Source of the DNA: Haloarchaeobius sp. FL176
GTDB lineage: Archaea > Halobacteriota > Halobacteria > Halobacteriales > Natrialbaceae
DNA length: 64,000 bases
Assembly (NCBI RefSeq): GCF_024609245.1
Contig: NZ_JANJYH010000003.1
Location: forward strand, 310,001 to 374,000
Direction: 5' to 3'
The translations under genes and the position numbers were made by a program. Below the pieces are notes generated by a model, which had not been told where the DNA came from, made no database searches, and saw only the letters and a program-made list of their open reading frames with translations. Positions 49,213-58,250 of this stretch are shown one piece after another. Position 1 is the stretch's first letter, and each line of letters begins with the position of its first letter.

Positions 49213-50076
49213 TTAGTAGAACTCCCGGACCAGGTCCATCGTCCCGTCGGCGGCACCGTCGGGGATTTCGGTCATGTCCTCGGTGACGCCGTGGGTCTGG
49301 TGGTACGGGACGCTCTCTTCATCCTGCCAGAGGACGCCCATGTACTCCTTGTCGCCCTCAAGAATTTTCTCCTTGGCGTCGTCGTAGTCGTGCGGGTCGT
49401 GGTCGGCCTCCTTCAGGTCGACCAGCGAGTCGCGGAAGTAGTCGTACGTGTCGACGTCGTTGAACGTCACGCACGGGCTGAACACGTTGACGAAGCCGAA
49501 GCCGTCGTGCTCGATGGCCTGCTCGATGATCTCGGCGTGCCGGAGCGCGTCGCTGGAGAACGACTGCGCGATGAACGTCGCGCCGGAAGCGAGGGCGAGC
49601 GCGAGCGGGTTGACCGGGGGCTGCTGCGGCCCCTCGGGGGTGGTGCTCGTCTCGAAGTCTTCCCGCGAGGTCGGCGAGGCCTGGCCCTTCGTCAGCCCGT
49701 AGATGCGGTTGTCCATGACGACGTAGGTCAGGTCGACGTTCCGTCGGACGGCGTGGACGAAGTGACCCGCGCCGATGGAGTAGCCGTCGCCGTCGCCGCC
49801 CGCGACCATCACTTCGAGGTCGGGGTTGGCGAGCTTGACGCCGGTTCCGACGGGGAGTGCGCGCCCGTGGACGCCGTGGAGCGCGTAGCTGTGCATGTAG
49901 GTGCCGATCTTGCCGGAACAGCCGATGCCGGCGACGACGAACGTGTTGTCGGGGTCGTTGCCCGTGTTCGCCAGCGCCTTCATCATGCCGTTCATCGTGC
50001 CGAAGTCACCGCACCCCGGACACCAGGTCGGCTGCTTGTCGGACTTGAAGTCGGTGAAACGTACGTCTGAGCTCAT
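49213..50076 (-). CDS. korB: 2-oxoacid:ferredoxin oxidoreductase beta subunit (probably 2-oxoglutarate)
   Basis: A 287-residue TPP-binding subunit. CPGCGDFG (C19, C22) and GIGCSGK supply cluster-ligand-type cysteines. The GDGDGYSIGAGHFVH and DNRIYGLTKGQ segments bind thiamine diphosphate. With KorA it oxidatively decarboxylates 2-oxoglutarate to succinyl-CoA, reducing ferredoxin, in place of the dehydrogenase complex in the haloarchaeal TCA cycle. The substrate is inferred from resemblance to KorAB rather than PorAB. Start overlaps the korA stop by four bases. Confidence 0.92.
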   Translation of the reverse strand: MSSDVRFTDFKSDKQPTWCPGCGDFGTMNGMMKALANTGNDPDNTFVVAGIGCSGKIGTYMHSYALHGVHGRALPVGTGVKLANPDLEVMVAGGDGDGYSIGAGHFVHAVRRNVDLTYVVMDNRIYGLTKGQASPTSREDFETSTTPEGPQQPPVNPLALALASGATFIAQSFSSDALRHAEIIEQAIEHDGFGFVNVFSPCVTFNDVDTYDYFRDSLVDLKEADHDPHDYDDAKEKILEGDKEYMGVLWQDEESVPYHQTHGVTEDMTEIPDGAADGTMDLVREFY

Positions 50077-51827
50077 TGTGCTTTCGCCTCCGTCTTGAGG
50101 GTCGCCTCGATGTCGTCAGCCAGCTCGTCCGCCTTGAAGCGGACGCCGTTGTACTTGTTGATGCGGTCGACGCGCTGGAGCACGTCGTGCTCGATGAGGT
50201 CCGCGAACTGTCCCGTCGCGTTACACTCGACGACGATCGTCTTCTCGGCGCCCTCGATATCCTCGGTCAGATCGGGGCGTGGGAAGATGTACGGCACCGA
50301 GAGGAACCGCACGTCGACGCCACGGTCCTCGAGGAGGTCGATGGCTTCCACCATCGCGCCCTCGTTCGAGCCCCAGGAGATGACGAGGTTGTCGGCGTCG
50401 GGGTTGCCGAACTCGCGGTAGTCCCAGTTCTCCTGGTCGCGCGCGGTGTCGACCTTGCGGTTGCGCTTGTCGACCTGCTCGATGCGGACGTCCGTGTCCT
50501 CGGTCCGGCGGCCGAGCTCGTCGTGCTCGAGGCCGGTGGACATGTGGGCACCGTCGATGGTGCCGGGGAACGCACGCGGCGAGACACCGTCCTCGGTGTT
50601 CGCGTGGGCACGGAAGCGGCCCTCCTCGTCGAGCCACTCGTCGACGGTGTCGTCGTCGACGACCTTGCCGCGGTCGACCTCGACCTCGTCCATGTCGAAC
50701 GTCTCCGGCGGGAACGTCTGCTCGGTGACGGCGAGTGCGAGGTCGGCGACGAGGTAGACCGGCGTCTGGTACTTCTCGGCGTAGTTGAACGCTTCGACGG
50801 TCTTCCAGAAGCACTCGTCGATGCTCGTCGGGGCGACGACGAACCGCGGAATCTCGCCGTGGCCGCCGTACAGGGTCATGTTGAGGTCGCCCTGCTCCTG
50901 CTTCGTCGGCATCCCCGTCGAGGGGCCCGAGCGCATCACGTCGACGATGACCAGCGGCGTCTCGCTGGTCGCGACGAGGCCGAACGTCTCGGTCATCAGG
51001 TCGATGCCCGGTCCGGAGGTCGCGGTCATCGAGCGCGCGCCGGCGCGTGCCGCGCCGAGCGCGAGGTTGATCGCGGAGAGCTCGTCCTCGGCCTGGACGA
51101 CGTGCCCGCCGAACTCGTCGATGCGGCCGGTGAGGTACTCCATCACGTCCGTCGCGGGCGTGATCGGGTAGCCGGCGTAGAAGCGGCAGCCGGCGGCGAG
51201 TGCGCCCATCCCGATGGCCTCGTCGCCGTTGAGCAGGACGTAGTCGTTGTCCGTCTCGTCGATGTCGTAGTCGACGTCGAGGTCGTAGTTCTCGGCGACG
51301 TACTCCTGTCCGAGTCGGGCGGCCTTCTTGTTGTTCTCCACGATCTTCTCGCCCTTGGCGCCGAAGCGCTTCTCGAGGGCCTCGTCGAGGTTCTCGATGG
51401 AGAAGTTCGTGATCTCGCAGGCGGCCCCGAGCGCGACGATGTTGCGCATGATGGCGCCGCCGGCCTCCTCAGCGAGCGATTTGAGGGGGACGTCGACCCC
51501 GGTGATGTGGTCGGGGTACTCGGCCTCCCAGGAGCGCTCGCCGTCGTAGATGACTGCGGACTCGTCGTGGAGTTCGTCGAGGTTCTCGTCGATGGTTCGC
51601 TGTGTCAGTGCGACCAGAATGTCCAGGCGGTCGACGACGCTCTGGACCTGGTCGGTCGACGTGCGGATCTTGTAGGCGGTGTAACCGCCACGGATACGCG
51701 ACGCGAAGTCTTTCGAGGTGAATACGTGCCGTCCGGCCCGTGAGAGGGCCTGGGCGAATATCTTACCGGTGGAGTCGATACCGTCGCCGGCTTCGCCACC
51801 GATAGCCCAGTTTAGGTCCTCGGCCAT
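50073..51827 (-). CDS. korA: 2-oxoacid:ferredoxin oxidoreductase alpha subunit (probably 2-oxoglutarate)
   Basis: A 584-residue subunit with the gamma-like domain first (WAIGGEAGDGIDSTGKIFAQALSRAGRHVFTSKDF, residues about 6-190). The alpha pyrimidine-binding domain follows (DEAIGMGALAAGCRFYAGYPITPATDVMEYL, then AEDELSAINLALGAARAG and MTATSGPGIDLM). The C-terminal domain carries ISWGSNEGAMVEA. The fused gamma-alpha organisation is that of haloarchaeal KorA/PorA. It is first in a two-gene operon with korB, coupled by ATGA. Confidence 0.94.
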   Translation of the reverse strand: MAEDLNWAIGGEAGDGIDSTGKIFAQALSRAGRHVFTSKDFASRIRGGYTAYKIRTSTDQVQSVVDRLDILVALTQRTIDENLDELHDESAVIYDGERSWEAEYPDHITGVDVPLKSLAEEAGGAIMRNIVALGAACEITNFSIENLDEALEKRFGAKGEKIVENNKKAARLGQEYVAENYDLDVDYDIDETDNDYVLLNGDEAIGMGALAAGCRFYAGYPITPATDVMEYLTGRIDEFGGHVVQAEDELSAINLALGAARAGARSMTATSGPGIDLMTETFGLVATSETPLVIVDVMRSGPSTGMPTKQEQGDLNMTLYGGHGEIPRFVVAPTSIDECFWKTVEAFNYAEKYQTPVYLVADLALAVTEQTFPPETFDMDEVEVDRGKVVDDDTVDEWLDEEGRFRAHANTEDGVSPRAFPGTIDGAHMSTGLEHDELGRRTEDTDVRIEQVDKRNRKVDTARDQENWDYREFGNPDADNLVISWGSNEGAMVEAIDLLEDRGVDVRFLSVPYIFPRPDLTEDIEGAEKTIVVECNATGQFADLIEHDVLQRVDRINKYNGVRFKADELADDIEATLKTEAKAQ

Positions 51828-51951
51828 GTTGTGTTGAGGCTACCGAGCGTGGGAGCAAAAGGCTTCTGAAACACCCGACGACGGGCCGAGGGCGGTTTTG
51901 CCGCAAGCCGGGAGAGGAACGCCTTTACCGATGCCATGGCTACCGCCGGCC

Positions 51952-52590
51952 ATGGACGAGAGGGTCGTTAGGGTTGCAGCAGTCGAAACGGTCGGACCGG
52001 GTACCGTCGCGATAGACGTAGAGACACCCGAGGGGTTCGAAGCGCTGCCCGGACAGTTCGTGCTCGTGCAGGCGACGGTCGATGGCGAGGAGCTGTCGCG
52101 GTACTACACGCTCTCCTCGCCCGACGTCGACGGGACCTTCGAGCTGACCGTCGGCGTCGACCCCGACGGCGATATCTCCCCGTGGCTGGCCGACCTCGAC
52201 GCCGGGGCGGAGCTCACCATCGAGGGGCCCTTCGGGAACATCAAGTACGACGACGAGGGCGACGTGGTGGTCGTCGCGGGCGGGCCGGGCATCGGCCCCG
52301 CCGTCGCCATCGCCGAGCGCGCTGTCGACCGCGGGCACGGTGCCGTCGTGCTCTACCAGGACGACGGGCCGGCCCACACTGACCGACTCGACCCACTCGA
52401 AGCCGCCGGCGCGACCGTCCACGTCTTCGACGACGGCGCGGACGCCGACCTCGGTGACGCTGTCGGCGAGTACGGTGACGACGGCGAGGTGTACGTGTTC
52501 GGCTTCGCCGACTTCTGCGAGCTCGCGACCGACGCGCTCGAGGCGGCCGGCCTCGACGCGGACGAGGCCAACGTCGAGAGCTTCGGCTGA
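51952..52590 (+). CDS. FAD-dependent ferredoxin/flavin reductase-like protein
   Basis: A 212-residue protein of the ferredoxin-NADP reductase superfamily. The FAD-binding RYYT motif is at 50-53 (ELSRYYTLSSPD). A Gly-rich NAD(P)-binding loop, VVVAGGPGIGPAVAIAERA, is at about 103-121, and a terminal VYVFGFADFCELA strand follows with the catalytic-type cysteine region. There is no C-terminal 2Fe-2S domain, so the partner is separate. Being next to korAB hints at electron transfer from ferredoxin, but this is only positional. Confidence 0.87.
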   Translation: MDERVVRVAAVETVGPGTVAIDVETPEGFEALPGQFVLVQATVDGEELSRYYTLSSPDVDGTFELTVGVDPDGDISPWLADLDAGAELTIEGPFGNIKYDDEGDVVVVAGGPGIGPAVAIAERAVDRGHGAVVLYQDDGPAHTDRLDPLEAAGATVHVFDDGADADLGDAVGEYGDDGEVYVFGFADFCELATDALEAAGLDADEANVESFG

Positions 52591-52662
52591 CCGGTCCCGT
52601 CGCCCGACTGATGCCGGGATTCCGACGGCTATTAGTCACTCATCCGTTTTCGTACCCAGTCC

Positions 52663-53247
52663 ATGCCGCCCGAGAGAATCAACGCCGACGAGGTCGACCG
52701 CCGCCTCGACCGGCTCCACGAGCGATACGGCGAGTTCCCCGTCGCGGAGAACTGCGAGCCCCTCACAGCGGAGCAGTTCGCGGAGTGGACCGACGACGTG
52801 GCAGCGTACGACTACATCGGTGGTGCGTACTGCTGGATTCGGCGCAGTGAGAGCGAAGCCCCACCGCTCTCCGAGTCGATGTCCGAGGAGGCGGCCGACG
52901 ACGGCGACCGGGTTCTGCTCATCATGGGCCGCGGTGCGGGCCACTGGGGCGTCCCCGGCGGTGGCATCGAGGACGGCGAGACAGCCGAAGCGGCCGCCGA
53001 GCGCGAGGTCGGCGAGGAGGTCTCCATCGACTGTTCGGTCTCCGACGTCCTGTTCGTCGAGCACATCGTGGGGACACACGAGGAGACCGGCAGCGAGGTC
53101 CACCTCTGCTACGCGTTCTTCGAGGCGGACTACGTCGACGGCGAGGTCGCCATCCAGAGCGGCGAGCTCAACGGCGCGTGCTGGTTCCGCGAGCTGCCGG
53201 CGGACCTCCATCCGGCCATCGAGGACCGCGCCCACGAGTGGCCATGA
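52663..53247 (+). CDS. Nudix hydrolase (first of a tandem pair)
   Basis: A 194-residue protein. The N-terminal helical prefix RLDRLHERYGEFPVAENCEP is shared with the next gene. Its Nudix region HWGVPGGGIEDGETAEAAAEREVGEEVSID has the box, but the last E-x-G element is EEV-S instead of EETG, a small departure that may alter activity. Stop overlaps the next start by four bases (ATGA). Substrate unknown. Confidence 0.88.
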   Translation: MPPERINADEVDRRLDRLHERYGEFPVAENCEPLTAEQFAEWTDDVAAYDYIGGAYCWIRRSESEAPPLSESMSEEAADDGDRVLLIMGRGAGHWGVPGGGIEDGETAEAAAEREVGEEVSIDCSVSDVLFVEHIVGTHEETGSEVHLCYAFFEADYVDGEVAIQSGELNGACWFRELPADLHPAIEDRAHEWP

Positions 53248-53813
53248 GCGACGACGACCCGGCGACCCGTCTCGGCGACCGGATGTGCGAAGACGTCGAT
53301 GCCGAGCTTGCCCGGCTCAGGGACCGGTTCGGCGACGTCCCGGTCCACGAAGAGACCGTCGAGAACGAGCCCGACTACTTCGAGTCCGGCGTCGAGCTGG
53401 CCCGCGACGGCTGGCGAGGCGACGCCGGCGCATTCGTCGTCGACGGGGACGGTCGCGCGCTGTTCATCCGGCACGAGGACGCGCCCGACATATGGGGCCT
53501 CCCAGGCGGTGGTCACGAACCCGGCGAGAACCACGTCGAGACGGCGCTCCGCGAGGTGGCGGAGGAGACCGGCATCGACGCCGATGCCGTCGACGTGTTC
53601 CAGACCGTCCGGAAGACCATCGTCCACGCCGAGAACCCGGCGCGGACGCTGACGATGCTGACGGTGCACGTCGAGGCGCGCCCGACCGGGGGAACCGACA
53701 TCGCGGTCGGGGACGACGAGATTGCCGAGGCCCGGTGGTTCCATCCCGACGACCCGCCGACACCGGTGTACGAGCCGTTCGCTGACCGGGTCGCGCGGTG
53801 GGCTGACGAGTAG
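53244..53813 (+). CDS. Nudix hydrolase (second of a tandem pair)
   Basis: A 189-residue paralogue of the preceding protein. The prefix LARLRDRFGDVPVHEETVEN aligns with it. The Nudix box is complete here (LPGGGHEPGENHVETALREVAEETG), followed by VFQTVRKTIVHAE. Both genes are coupled and likely arose by duplication. The prefix before the Nudix fold is typical of haloarchaeal Nudix proteins of unknown substrate. Confidence 0.9.
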   Translation: MSDDDPATRLGDRMCEDVDAELARLRDRFGDVPVHEETVENEPDYFESGVELARDGWRGDAGAFVVDGDGRALFIRHEDAPDIWGLPGGGHEPGENHVETALREVAEETGIDADAVDVFQTVRKTIVHAENPARTLTMLTVHVEARPTGGTDIAVGDDEIAEARWFHPDDPPTPVYEPFADRVARWADE

Positions 53814-53837
53814 CGCGTCGTCTCCCGGGTCGCCAGC

Positions 53838-54224
53838 TCAGTGCTGGACGTACTCCACGAGCACGCCGCCGGTGTCCTTCGGGTGGAGGAACGCCACGTC
53901 GTGCCCCCACGCACCCTGACGCGGCTCCTCGTCGATGAGCCGGACGTCGTACTCCCGCGCCCTCTCGAGTGCGGCGTCGATGTCCTCGGTAGCGAGTGCG
54001 ACGTGGTGGATGCCGGGGCCGCGGTTCGCGAGGAACCGCGCGACAGCGCCACCCTCCTCGAGCGGCTCGAGGAGTTCGAAGTAGCCGTCCCCCACGTCGA
54101 GGAAGACGACGTGCATCCCGTCGAACTCCTCCTCGTGAACCGTCTCGAGCCCGAACAGGTCCCCGTACAGCTCCGCCATCCCCGTCGCGTCGTCGGTCGC
54201 GACGCCAGCGTGATCGAACTGCAT
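53838..54224 (-). CDS. mce: methylmalonyl-CoA epimerase
   Basis: A 128-residue glyoxalase-fold (VOC) protein. Metal ligands match the family: H5 (FDHAGVAT), an acidic/His set in GPGIHHVALATEDIDAAL, and the final E of LVEYVQH. The VAFLHPKDTGG segment is diagnostic. It interconverts R- and S-methylmalonyl-CoA. The mutase large subunit is encoded 4 kb away on the same strand, so both belong to propionyl-CoA assimilation. Convergent with the Nudix pair. Confidence 0.94.
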   Translation of the reverse strand: MQFDHAGVATDDATGMAELYGDLFGLETVHEEEFDGMHVVFLDVGDGYFELLEPLEEGGAVARFLANRGPGIHHVALATEDIDAALERAREYDVRLIDEEPRQGAWGHDVAFLHPKDTGGVLVEYVQH

Positions 54225-54341
54225 ACTCGACCCGACACGTCGCACCGACATGAAGGTACAGCCTCCGCCGTCGGGGGTGTCACTCCCGGAGAGTGAGAAC
54301 AGTGCTGTACATTTATCCCCTTATAGTACAATACTCTATCC

Positions 54342-54581
54342 ATGGAACTCAACGTCGGCTCCACGGACCGCATCGTTCGCCTCGTCCTCGGGGCAGTCAT
54401 GCTCGTCGCTGCAGTGGTCGTCGGGGCAGGTATCCTGAGTGTCGGCAGCGGCACCGTCGCCACCGTCGGTGCGCCGCTCGTGCTCGGCGTCGTCGGGCTC
54501 GTCCTGCTCGTCACCGGCTACACGCAGACCTGCCCGGCGTACAGCCTGCTCGGTATCCGCACCCTGCGCGGCGGGAACTGA
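54342..54581 (+). CDS. DUF2892 (YgaP-type) small membrane protein
   Basis: A 79-residue protein: NVGSTDRIVRLVLGAVML, two hydrophobic helices and the ending TCPAYSLLGIRTLRG. The conserved Cys-Pro-x-Tyr-Ser/Leu-Leu-Gly pattern is that of DUF2892, the membrane tail found in YgaP rhodanese fusions or alone. A TATA-like ACATTTATC at 54309-54317 lies about 25-33 bases upstream. Function unknown. Confidence 0.88.
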   Translation: MELNVGSTDRIVRLVLGAVMLVAAVVVGAGILSVGSGTVATVGAPLVLGVVGLVLLVTGYTQTCPAYSLLGIRTLRGGN

Positions 54582-54644
54582 CCCGCCCGCGGACCCCTCT
54601 CGTTTTCGGCCCTGCAGACGTACCCTGGACACACAGCACCCATC

Positions 54645-55757
54645 ATGAACCCAACTCAGCTCCGTGACGACATGCCCATCCTCGACGAGACGATCTACCT
54701 GAACACCGGCGCGAGCGGTCCCAGTCCCCGCCGCGTCGTCGAATCGACGGAGTCGTGGTACGAGTTCCACGAGTTCGAGTCGGCGGCTGGCCCGGGGATG
54801 TACGAGCCGGCGTTCGAGCTGTTCGACGAGGCGCGCGCGACCGTGGCCGCACACATCGGCACCGAGCCCGGCAACGTCGCACTCACCGGCAGTACGACCG
54901 ACGGCATCAGCCGGCTCCCGCTCGCCATGGACTGGGACGCCGACGACGTCGTCGTCCGGACCGACGTGGAGCACGCTGCCGGCATCCTTCCCTGGCGTCG
55001 CCTCCGCGACGAGTACGGCGTCGAGGTGCGCGTCGTGGAGACCGACCAGGGCTGGATCGATCCCGACGACTGGGAGGCCGCAGTCCAGGGGGCGACCCTC
55101 GCGACGTTCAGCTCCGTCTGCTGGACCTCCGGCGTGCGCGCCCCGGTCCGTGAACTGACCGAGCGCGCGCACGATGCCGGCGCACGCGTCCTGGTCGACG
55201 CCGTGCAGTCGCCCGGGCAGCACCCCGTCGACGTGTCCGAGTGGGGAGCCGACGCGGTCGCGGCCTCCGGCCACAAGTGGCTGCTCGGTCCGTGGGGCGC
55301 GGGCTTCCTCTACGTCGCCCCCGAGTTCGCCGAGACCCTCGCGCCGGCACAGCTCGGCTACCGGAACACCGTCGACCCGTACGCCGACCCGTACGAGTAC
55401 GCCGAGGGCGCGCGCCGCTTCGAGTTCGGCACGGTCACGCCCGCCCCGTACGCCGGACTCCAGACGGCCATCGAGACCATCGAGGGGATCGGCCTCGACA
55501 CGGTCCAGTCCCGCGTCGAGCGCCTGACCGACCGGCTGAAGGAGGGCCTCGACGAGGACCGGCTCGTCTCGCCCCGCGAGTACCACACCGGGCTGGTCTC
55601 GTTCGCGGACGACGACCCCGAGGCGACGGTCGAACAGGTGGCCGAACGGGGCATCAAGGTCCGCTCCATCCCGACGACCGGCGTCGTCCGTGCCTCTATC
55701 CACGTGTTCAACACCGCCGACGACGTGGATGCACTCCTCGACGCCCTCGATGGGTGA
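54645..55757 (+). CDS. class V aminotransferase family PLP enzyme
   Basis: A 370-residue PLP-dependent enzyme. The Schiff-base lysine is K211 in SGHKWLLGPWGAGFLYV. The PLP-holding VLVDAVQSPGQHPVD and TGSTTDGISRLPLAM segments are also visible. It belongs to the isopenicillin N epimerase/cysteine desulfurase superfamily. There is no active-site cysteine loop of IscS/SufS type, so desulfurase is less likely. Substrate unknown. Monocistronic. Confidence 0.9.
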   Translation: MNPTQLRDDMPILDETIYLNTGASGPSPRRVVESTESWYEFHEFESAAGPGMYEPAFELFDEARATVAAHIGTEPGNVALTGSTTDGISRLPLAMDWDADDVVVRTDVEHAAGILPWRRLRDEYGVEVRVVETDQGWIDPDDWEAAVQGATLATFSSVCWTSGVRAPVRELTERAHDAGARVLVDAVQSPGQHPVDVSEWGADAVAASGHKWLLGPWGAGFLYVAPEFAETLAPAQLGYRNTVDPYADPYEYAEGARRFEFGTVTPAPYAGLQTAIETIEGIGLDTVQSRVERLTDRLKEGLDEDRLVSPREYHTGLVSFADDDPEATVEQVAERGIKVRSIPTTGVVRASIHVFNTADDVDALLDALDG

Positions 55758-55844
55758 AAGCCGTCTTTGACCGGACTTTCGACCGGTGAAACACTGCTTT
55801 CAGCTTGGATAGGGGTTAATCCCTCCGAGCGAGTATGGCCGTGT

Positions 55845-56831
55845 ATGAAGCGACGAACCCTCCTGAGCTCGCTCGCAGGCATCGGCGCGGTCTCCGTTGC
55901 CGGCTGTATCGACGACACCGGCTCCGGCAGCCCCGACACCGACGAAGGGACGACAGACGACCCAAGCACGACCCCCGACGGCGGCACCGACACCCCGAAT
56001 GGGACCGACGACGGCGACGACTCGGAGTTCAGCCCCGACGGGCAGACCGAGGCCACCCGCTTCGAGATCGGCTCGCCCGAGGGTGTCGCCTTCGCCAACA
56101 GCAACAACCCCGTCCCCGTCCACGTCCACAACGACGCCGACGAGGAGCGTGAGTTCGCGCTCAGCGTGACCAGGCCGACGCCCGGCCCGACCGACGATCT
56201 TCAGGTGCGCGACCTCGGCACGACGACGCTCTCGGCCGACGCCTACGTGACCGCCATGTTCTACGTGCCCGCCACGTACACGCTCGTCCTCGAAGGCGAC
56301 GGCGAGACTCTCCACGAGCACCGCCTCGCACACGACGACTTCACCTGCAACAGCGGCTTCCAGTCCGTCCAGGTCCACCAGGACTGGTCCGTCGACACCG
56401 GCGGCATCAGCACGATGATGGCCTGTCCCAGCCCGTCCCCCCGGACCATCGGAGTCGGCCAGGGCGAGGGCCAGTGCGCCGACGCCCAGGAGCACACCGC
56501 GAGCGTCGCCTACGGCGAGACCGACGTGACCGTCGACGGGTCGTTCGTCACGCCCACGCCGTGCTACTCCGTCGAACAGGCGGACTCGAGCTACGACGAC
56601 GAGTCCGGCGTCTTCGAGCTCGTCCTCGAGGCAACCGCGAACGACGTGGACTCCTGCACCGAGTGCGTCGGCGTCGTCGACTACGAGGCCACCGTCGGCT
56701 TCGAGGCCGACTTCCCCGCCCACGTCTCCATCGTCCACCGAACGGACGACGGCGACACCGAGGTCGCCCGTGCGACCCGGAACGCCGACTTCGAGCTCGG
56801 TGGCGAGGAGGACGTCGGCACGTTCCTGTAG
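55845..56831 (+). CDS. cysteine-rich Tat lipoprotein (first of tandem paralogues)
   Basis: A 328-residue protein with signal MKRRTLLSSLAG and lipobox VAGC at about 18-21. A long Asp/Thr/Gly linker leads to about residue 70. The folded part has two beta modules and six cysteines at positions also conserved in the next gene, including FTCNS, MACPS, GQCAD, TPCYSVE and a CTEC pair. Disulfide bonding outside the cell is likely. DWSVDTGG and AYGETDVTVDGSFVTP are shared signatures. Unrecognised family. Confidence 0.82.
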   Translation: MKRRTLLSSLAGIGAVSVAGCIDDTGSGSPDTDEGTTDDPSTTPDGGTDTPNGTDDGDDSEFSPDGQTEATRFEIGSPEGVAFANSNNPVPVHVHNDADEEREFALSVTRPTPGPTDDLQVRDLGTTTLSADAYVTAMFYVPATYTLVLEGDGETLHEHRLAHDDFTCNSGFQSVQVHQDWSVDTGGISTMMACPSPSPRTIGVGQGEGQCADAQEHTASVAYGETDVTVDGSFVTPTPCYSVEQADSSYDDESGVFELVLEATANDVDSCTECVGVVDYEATVGFEADFPAHVSIVHRTDDGDTEVARATRNADFELGGEEDVGTFL

Positions 56832-56921
56832 GGCTCCAGTAACCCCGACTCCCGTCGTAGTAGGTCGGTATCGGACGGAAACAGTCACAGATTTTATCTC
56901 CACTTCGTGCCACGGCCCGGT

Positions 56922-57848
56922 ATGCAGCGTCGGGCGCTCCTGTCCACGGTCGGTAGCCTCGGCCTCGGCTCCCTCGCGGGCTGTCTCGCCGGCACCGGCG
57001 TCGGCGACCTCGGCACTGAATCGACACCGACTCGCGACCCCCGCCGGACCCACGAGGACCCCCGGTTCGGCCGTGACCGGTACGACGCCGTCTCCCGGTA
57101 CGGTGTCGGAACCGTCGCGGATGGCGCGTTCCCCGAGCAGGACCCACGACAGGACGTCCCCATCGGCTGCGTCGTCTGGAACCACGCCGAGACGGGCCGG
57201 GAGCTCCGCGTCCGCGTCACCACGGAGTGGGCGGAACGCGACCTCGGCAGCCACGCCCTCGGGCCGTGGGAGTACGTGGCTGTCGACTTCCTGACCCCGA
57301 TGGAGTACACGCTCTCCGTCGAGCGAGACGGTCGCACCGTCTACGAGCACGACCTCGACCACCAGGAGTTCGACTGCAACTCGGACGGTCGCGTGATTCG
57401 GGTCCACGACGACTGGTCGGTCGACATGGTCGGCGGCGGCACCCTGGCGGGCTGTCCTGGGGTCTCCGTGACGGGTGCCGAGGTCGACCGCGTCGAGGGG
57501 GACTGCGCCGACAGCGCCGACCACGACGCACGTATCGAGTACGGCGAGACCGACGTGACCGTCGACGGCACGTTCTTCACACCCGACCCCTGTCACTCGG
57601 TCGAGGTCGTCGCGTCCAGCTACAGTCGGGCCGACGACCTGTTTCGGGTCGTCCTCGACGCCATCGAGGACGACGGTGCGTGTGCGGACTGCGTCGGTGC
57701 TGTCGACTACGAACTCACGGCCGGATTCGAGTACAGCTTCCCGGGACACGTCGCCGTCGTCCACCGCGAGTCCGACGGCGACACCGAAGTCGCCCGTGCG
57801 ACCTGGAACGCCGACGTCGACCTCGGCGGCGGCGACGGTCTCCTGTAG
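56922..57848 (+). CDS. cysteine-rich Tat lipoprotein (second of tandem paralogues)
   Basis: A 308-residue paralogue of the preceding protein. Signal MQRRALLSTVG and lipobox LAGC (about 18-21) are followed by a shorter linker. Shared features are FDCNSDG, DDWSVDMVGG, EYGETDVTVDGTFFTPDPCHSVE, the CADC pair, and the closing EVARATWNADVDLGG. All six cysteines align with the neighbour. It has its own TATA-like ATTTTATC at 56890-56897. The pair arose by duplication. Function unknown. Confidence 0.82.
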   Translation: MQRRALLSTVGSLGLGSLAGCLAGTGVGDLGTESTPTRDPRRTHEDPRFGRDRYDAVSRYGVGTVADGAFPEQDPRQDVPIGCVVWNHAETGRELRVRVTTEWAERDLGSHALGPWEYVAVDFLTPMEYTLSVERDGRTVYEHDLDHQEFDCNSDGRVIRVHDDWSVDMVGGGTLAGCPGVSVTGAEVDRVEGDCADSADHDARIEYGETDVTVDGTFFTPDPCHSVEVVASSYSRADDLFRVVLDAIEDDGACADCVGAVDYELTAGFEYSFPGHVAVVHRESDGDTEVARATWNADVDLGGGDGLL

Positions 57849-57891
57849 TGTGCCCGAGACGACGATACCCGTCGTCGGGCGACAGTAATAC

Positions 57892-57909
57892 GAAAATTTA
57901 TAAAATTTC
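57892..57909 (+). promoter_or_regulatory. AT-rich promoter of the YbjQ-family gene
   Basis: GAAAATTTATAAAATTTC is a near-palindromic AT island with a clear TATA core, ending about 18 bases before ATG 57927. It is the strongest TATA element in this part of the window. Confidence 0.65.
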
Positions 57910-57926
57910 ACAGACCAGACATCGAT

Positions 57927-58241
57927 ATGGAAGTCACGACGACGGAGACAGTTCCCGGTGAGACGGTCGCGACCACGCTCGGCATCGCGAAGGGCAACAC
58001 GGTCCAGTCCCGGAACGTCGGCTCGGACATCGGTGCCAGCCTCAAGAACCTCGTCGGCGGCGAGCTCAAGGGTTACTCGAAGCTCATGACGAAGGCCCGC
58101 GACGAGGCGCTCGAACGGCTGGCAGCGGACGCTCGCGAGCTGGGCGCGGACGCGGTGGTCAACGTCCGATTCGAGACCTCCGAAATCACGCAGGGTGGCG
58201 CGGAGATACTCGCCTACGGCACCGCGGTCGAGCTGGAGTAG
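57927..58241 (+). CDS. YbjQ/UPF0145 (heavy-metal-binding domain) family protein
   Basis: A 104-residue cytoplasmic protein: TTTETVPGETVATTLGIAKGNTVQSRNVGSDIGASLKNLVGGELKGYSKLM, then ARDEALERLAADARELGADAVVNVRF. It matches the YbjQ family, a pentameric beta barrel with helix, sometimes called heavy-metal-binding. No cysteines are present, so metal binding by thiols is unlikely. Role unknown. Convergent with the mutase gene. Confidence 0.92.
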   Translation: MEVTTTETVPGETVATTLGIAKGNTVQSRNVGSDIGASLKNLVGGELKGYSKLMTKARDEALERLAADARELGADAVVNVRFETSEITQGGAEILAYGTAVELE

Positions 58242-58250
58242 AACGGCTCC

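Noticed and set aside
50076-51743. 555-residue forward frame opposite korA
   Set aside because: Antisense shadow of a well-conserved oxidoreductase subunit.
55800-57911. 703-residue reverse-strand open frame over the tandem lipoproteins
   Set aside because: Spans two forward genes with signal peptides and conserved cysteines. The reverse product is low-complexity.
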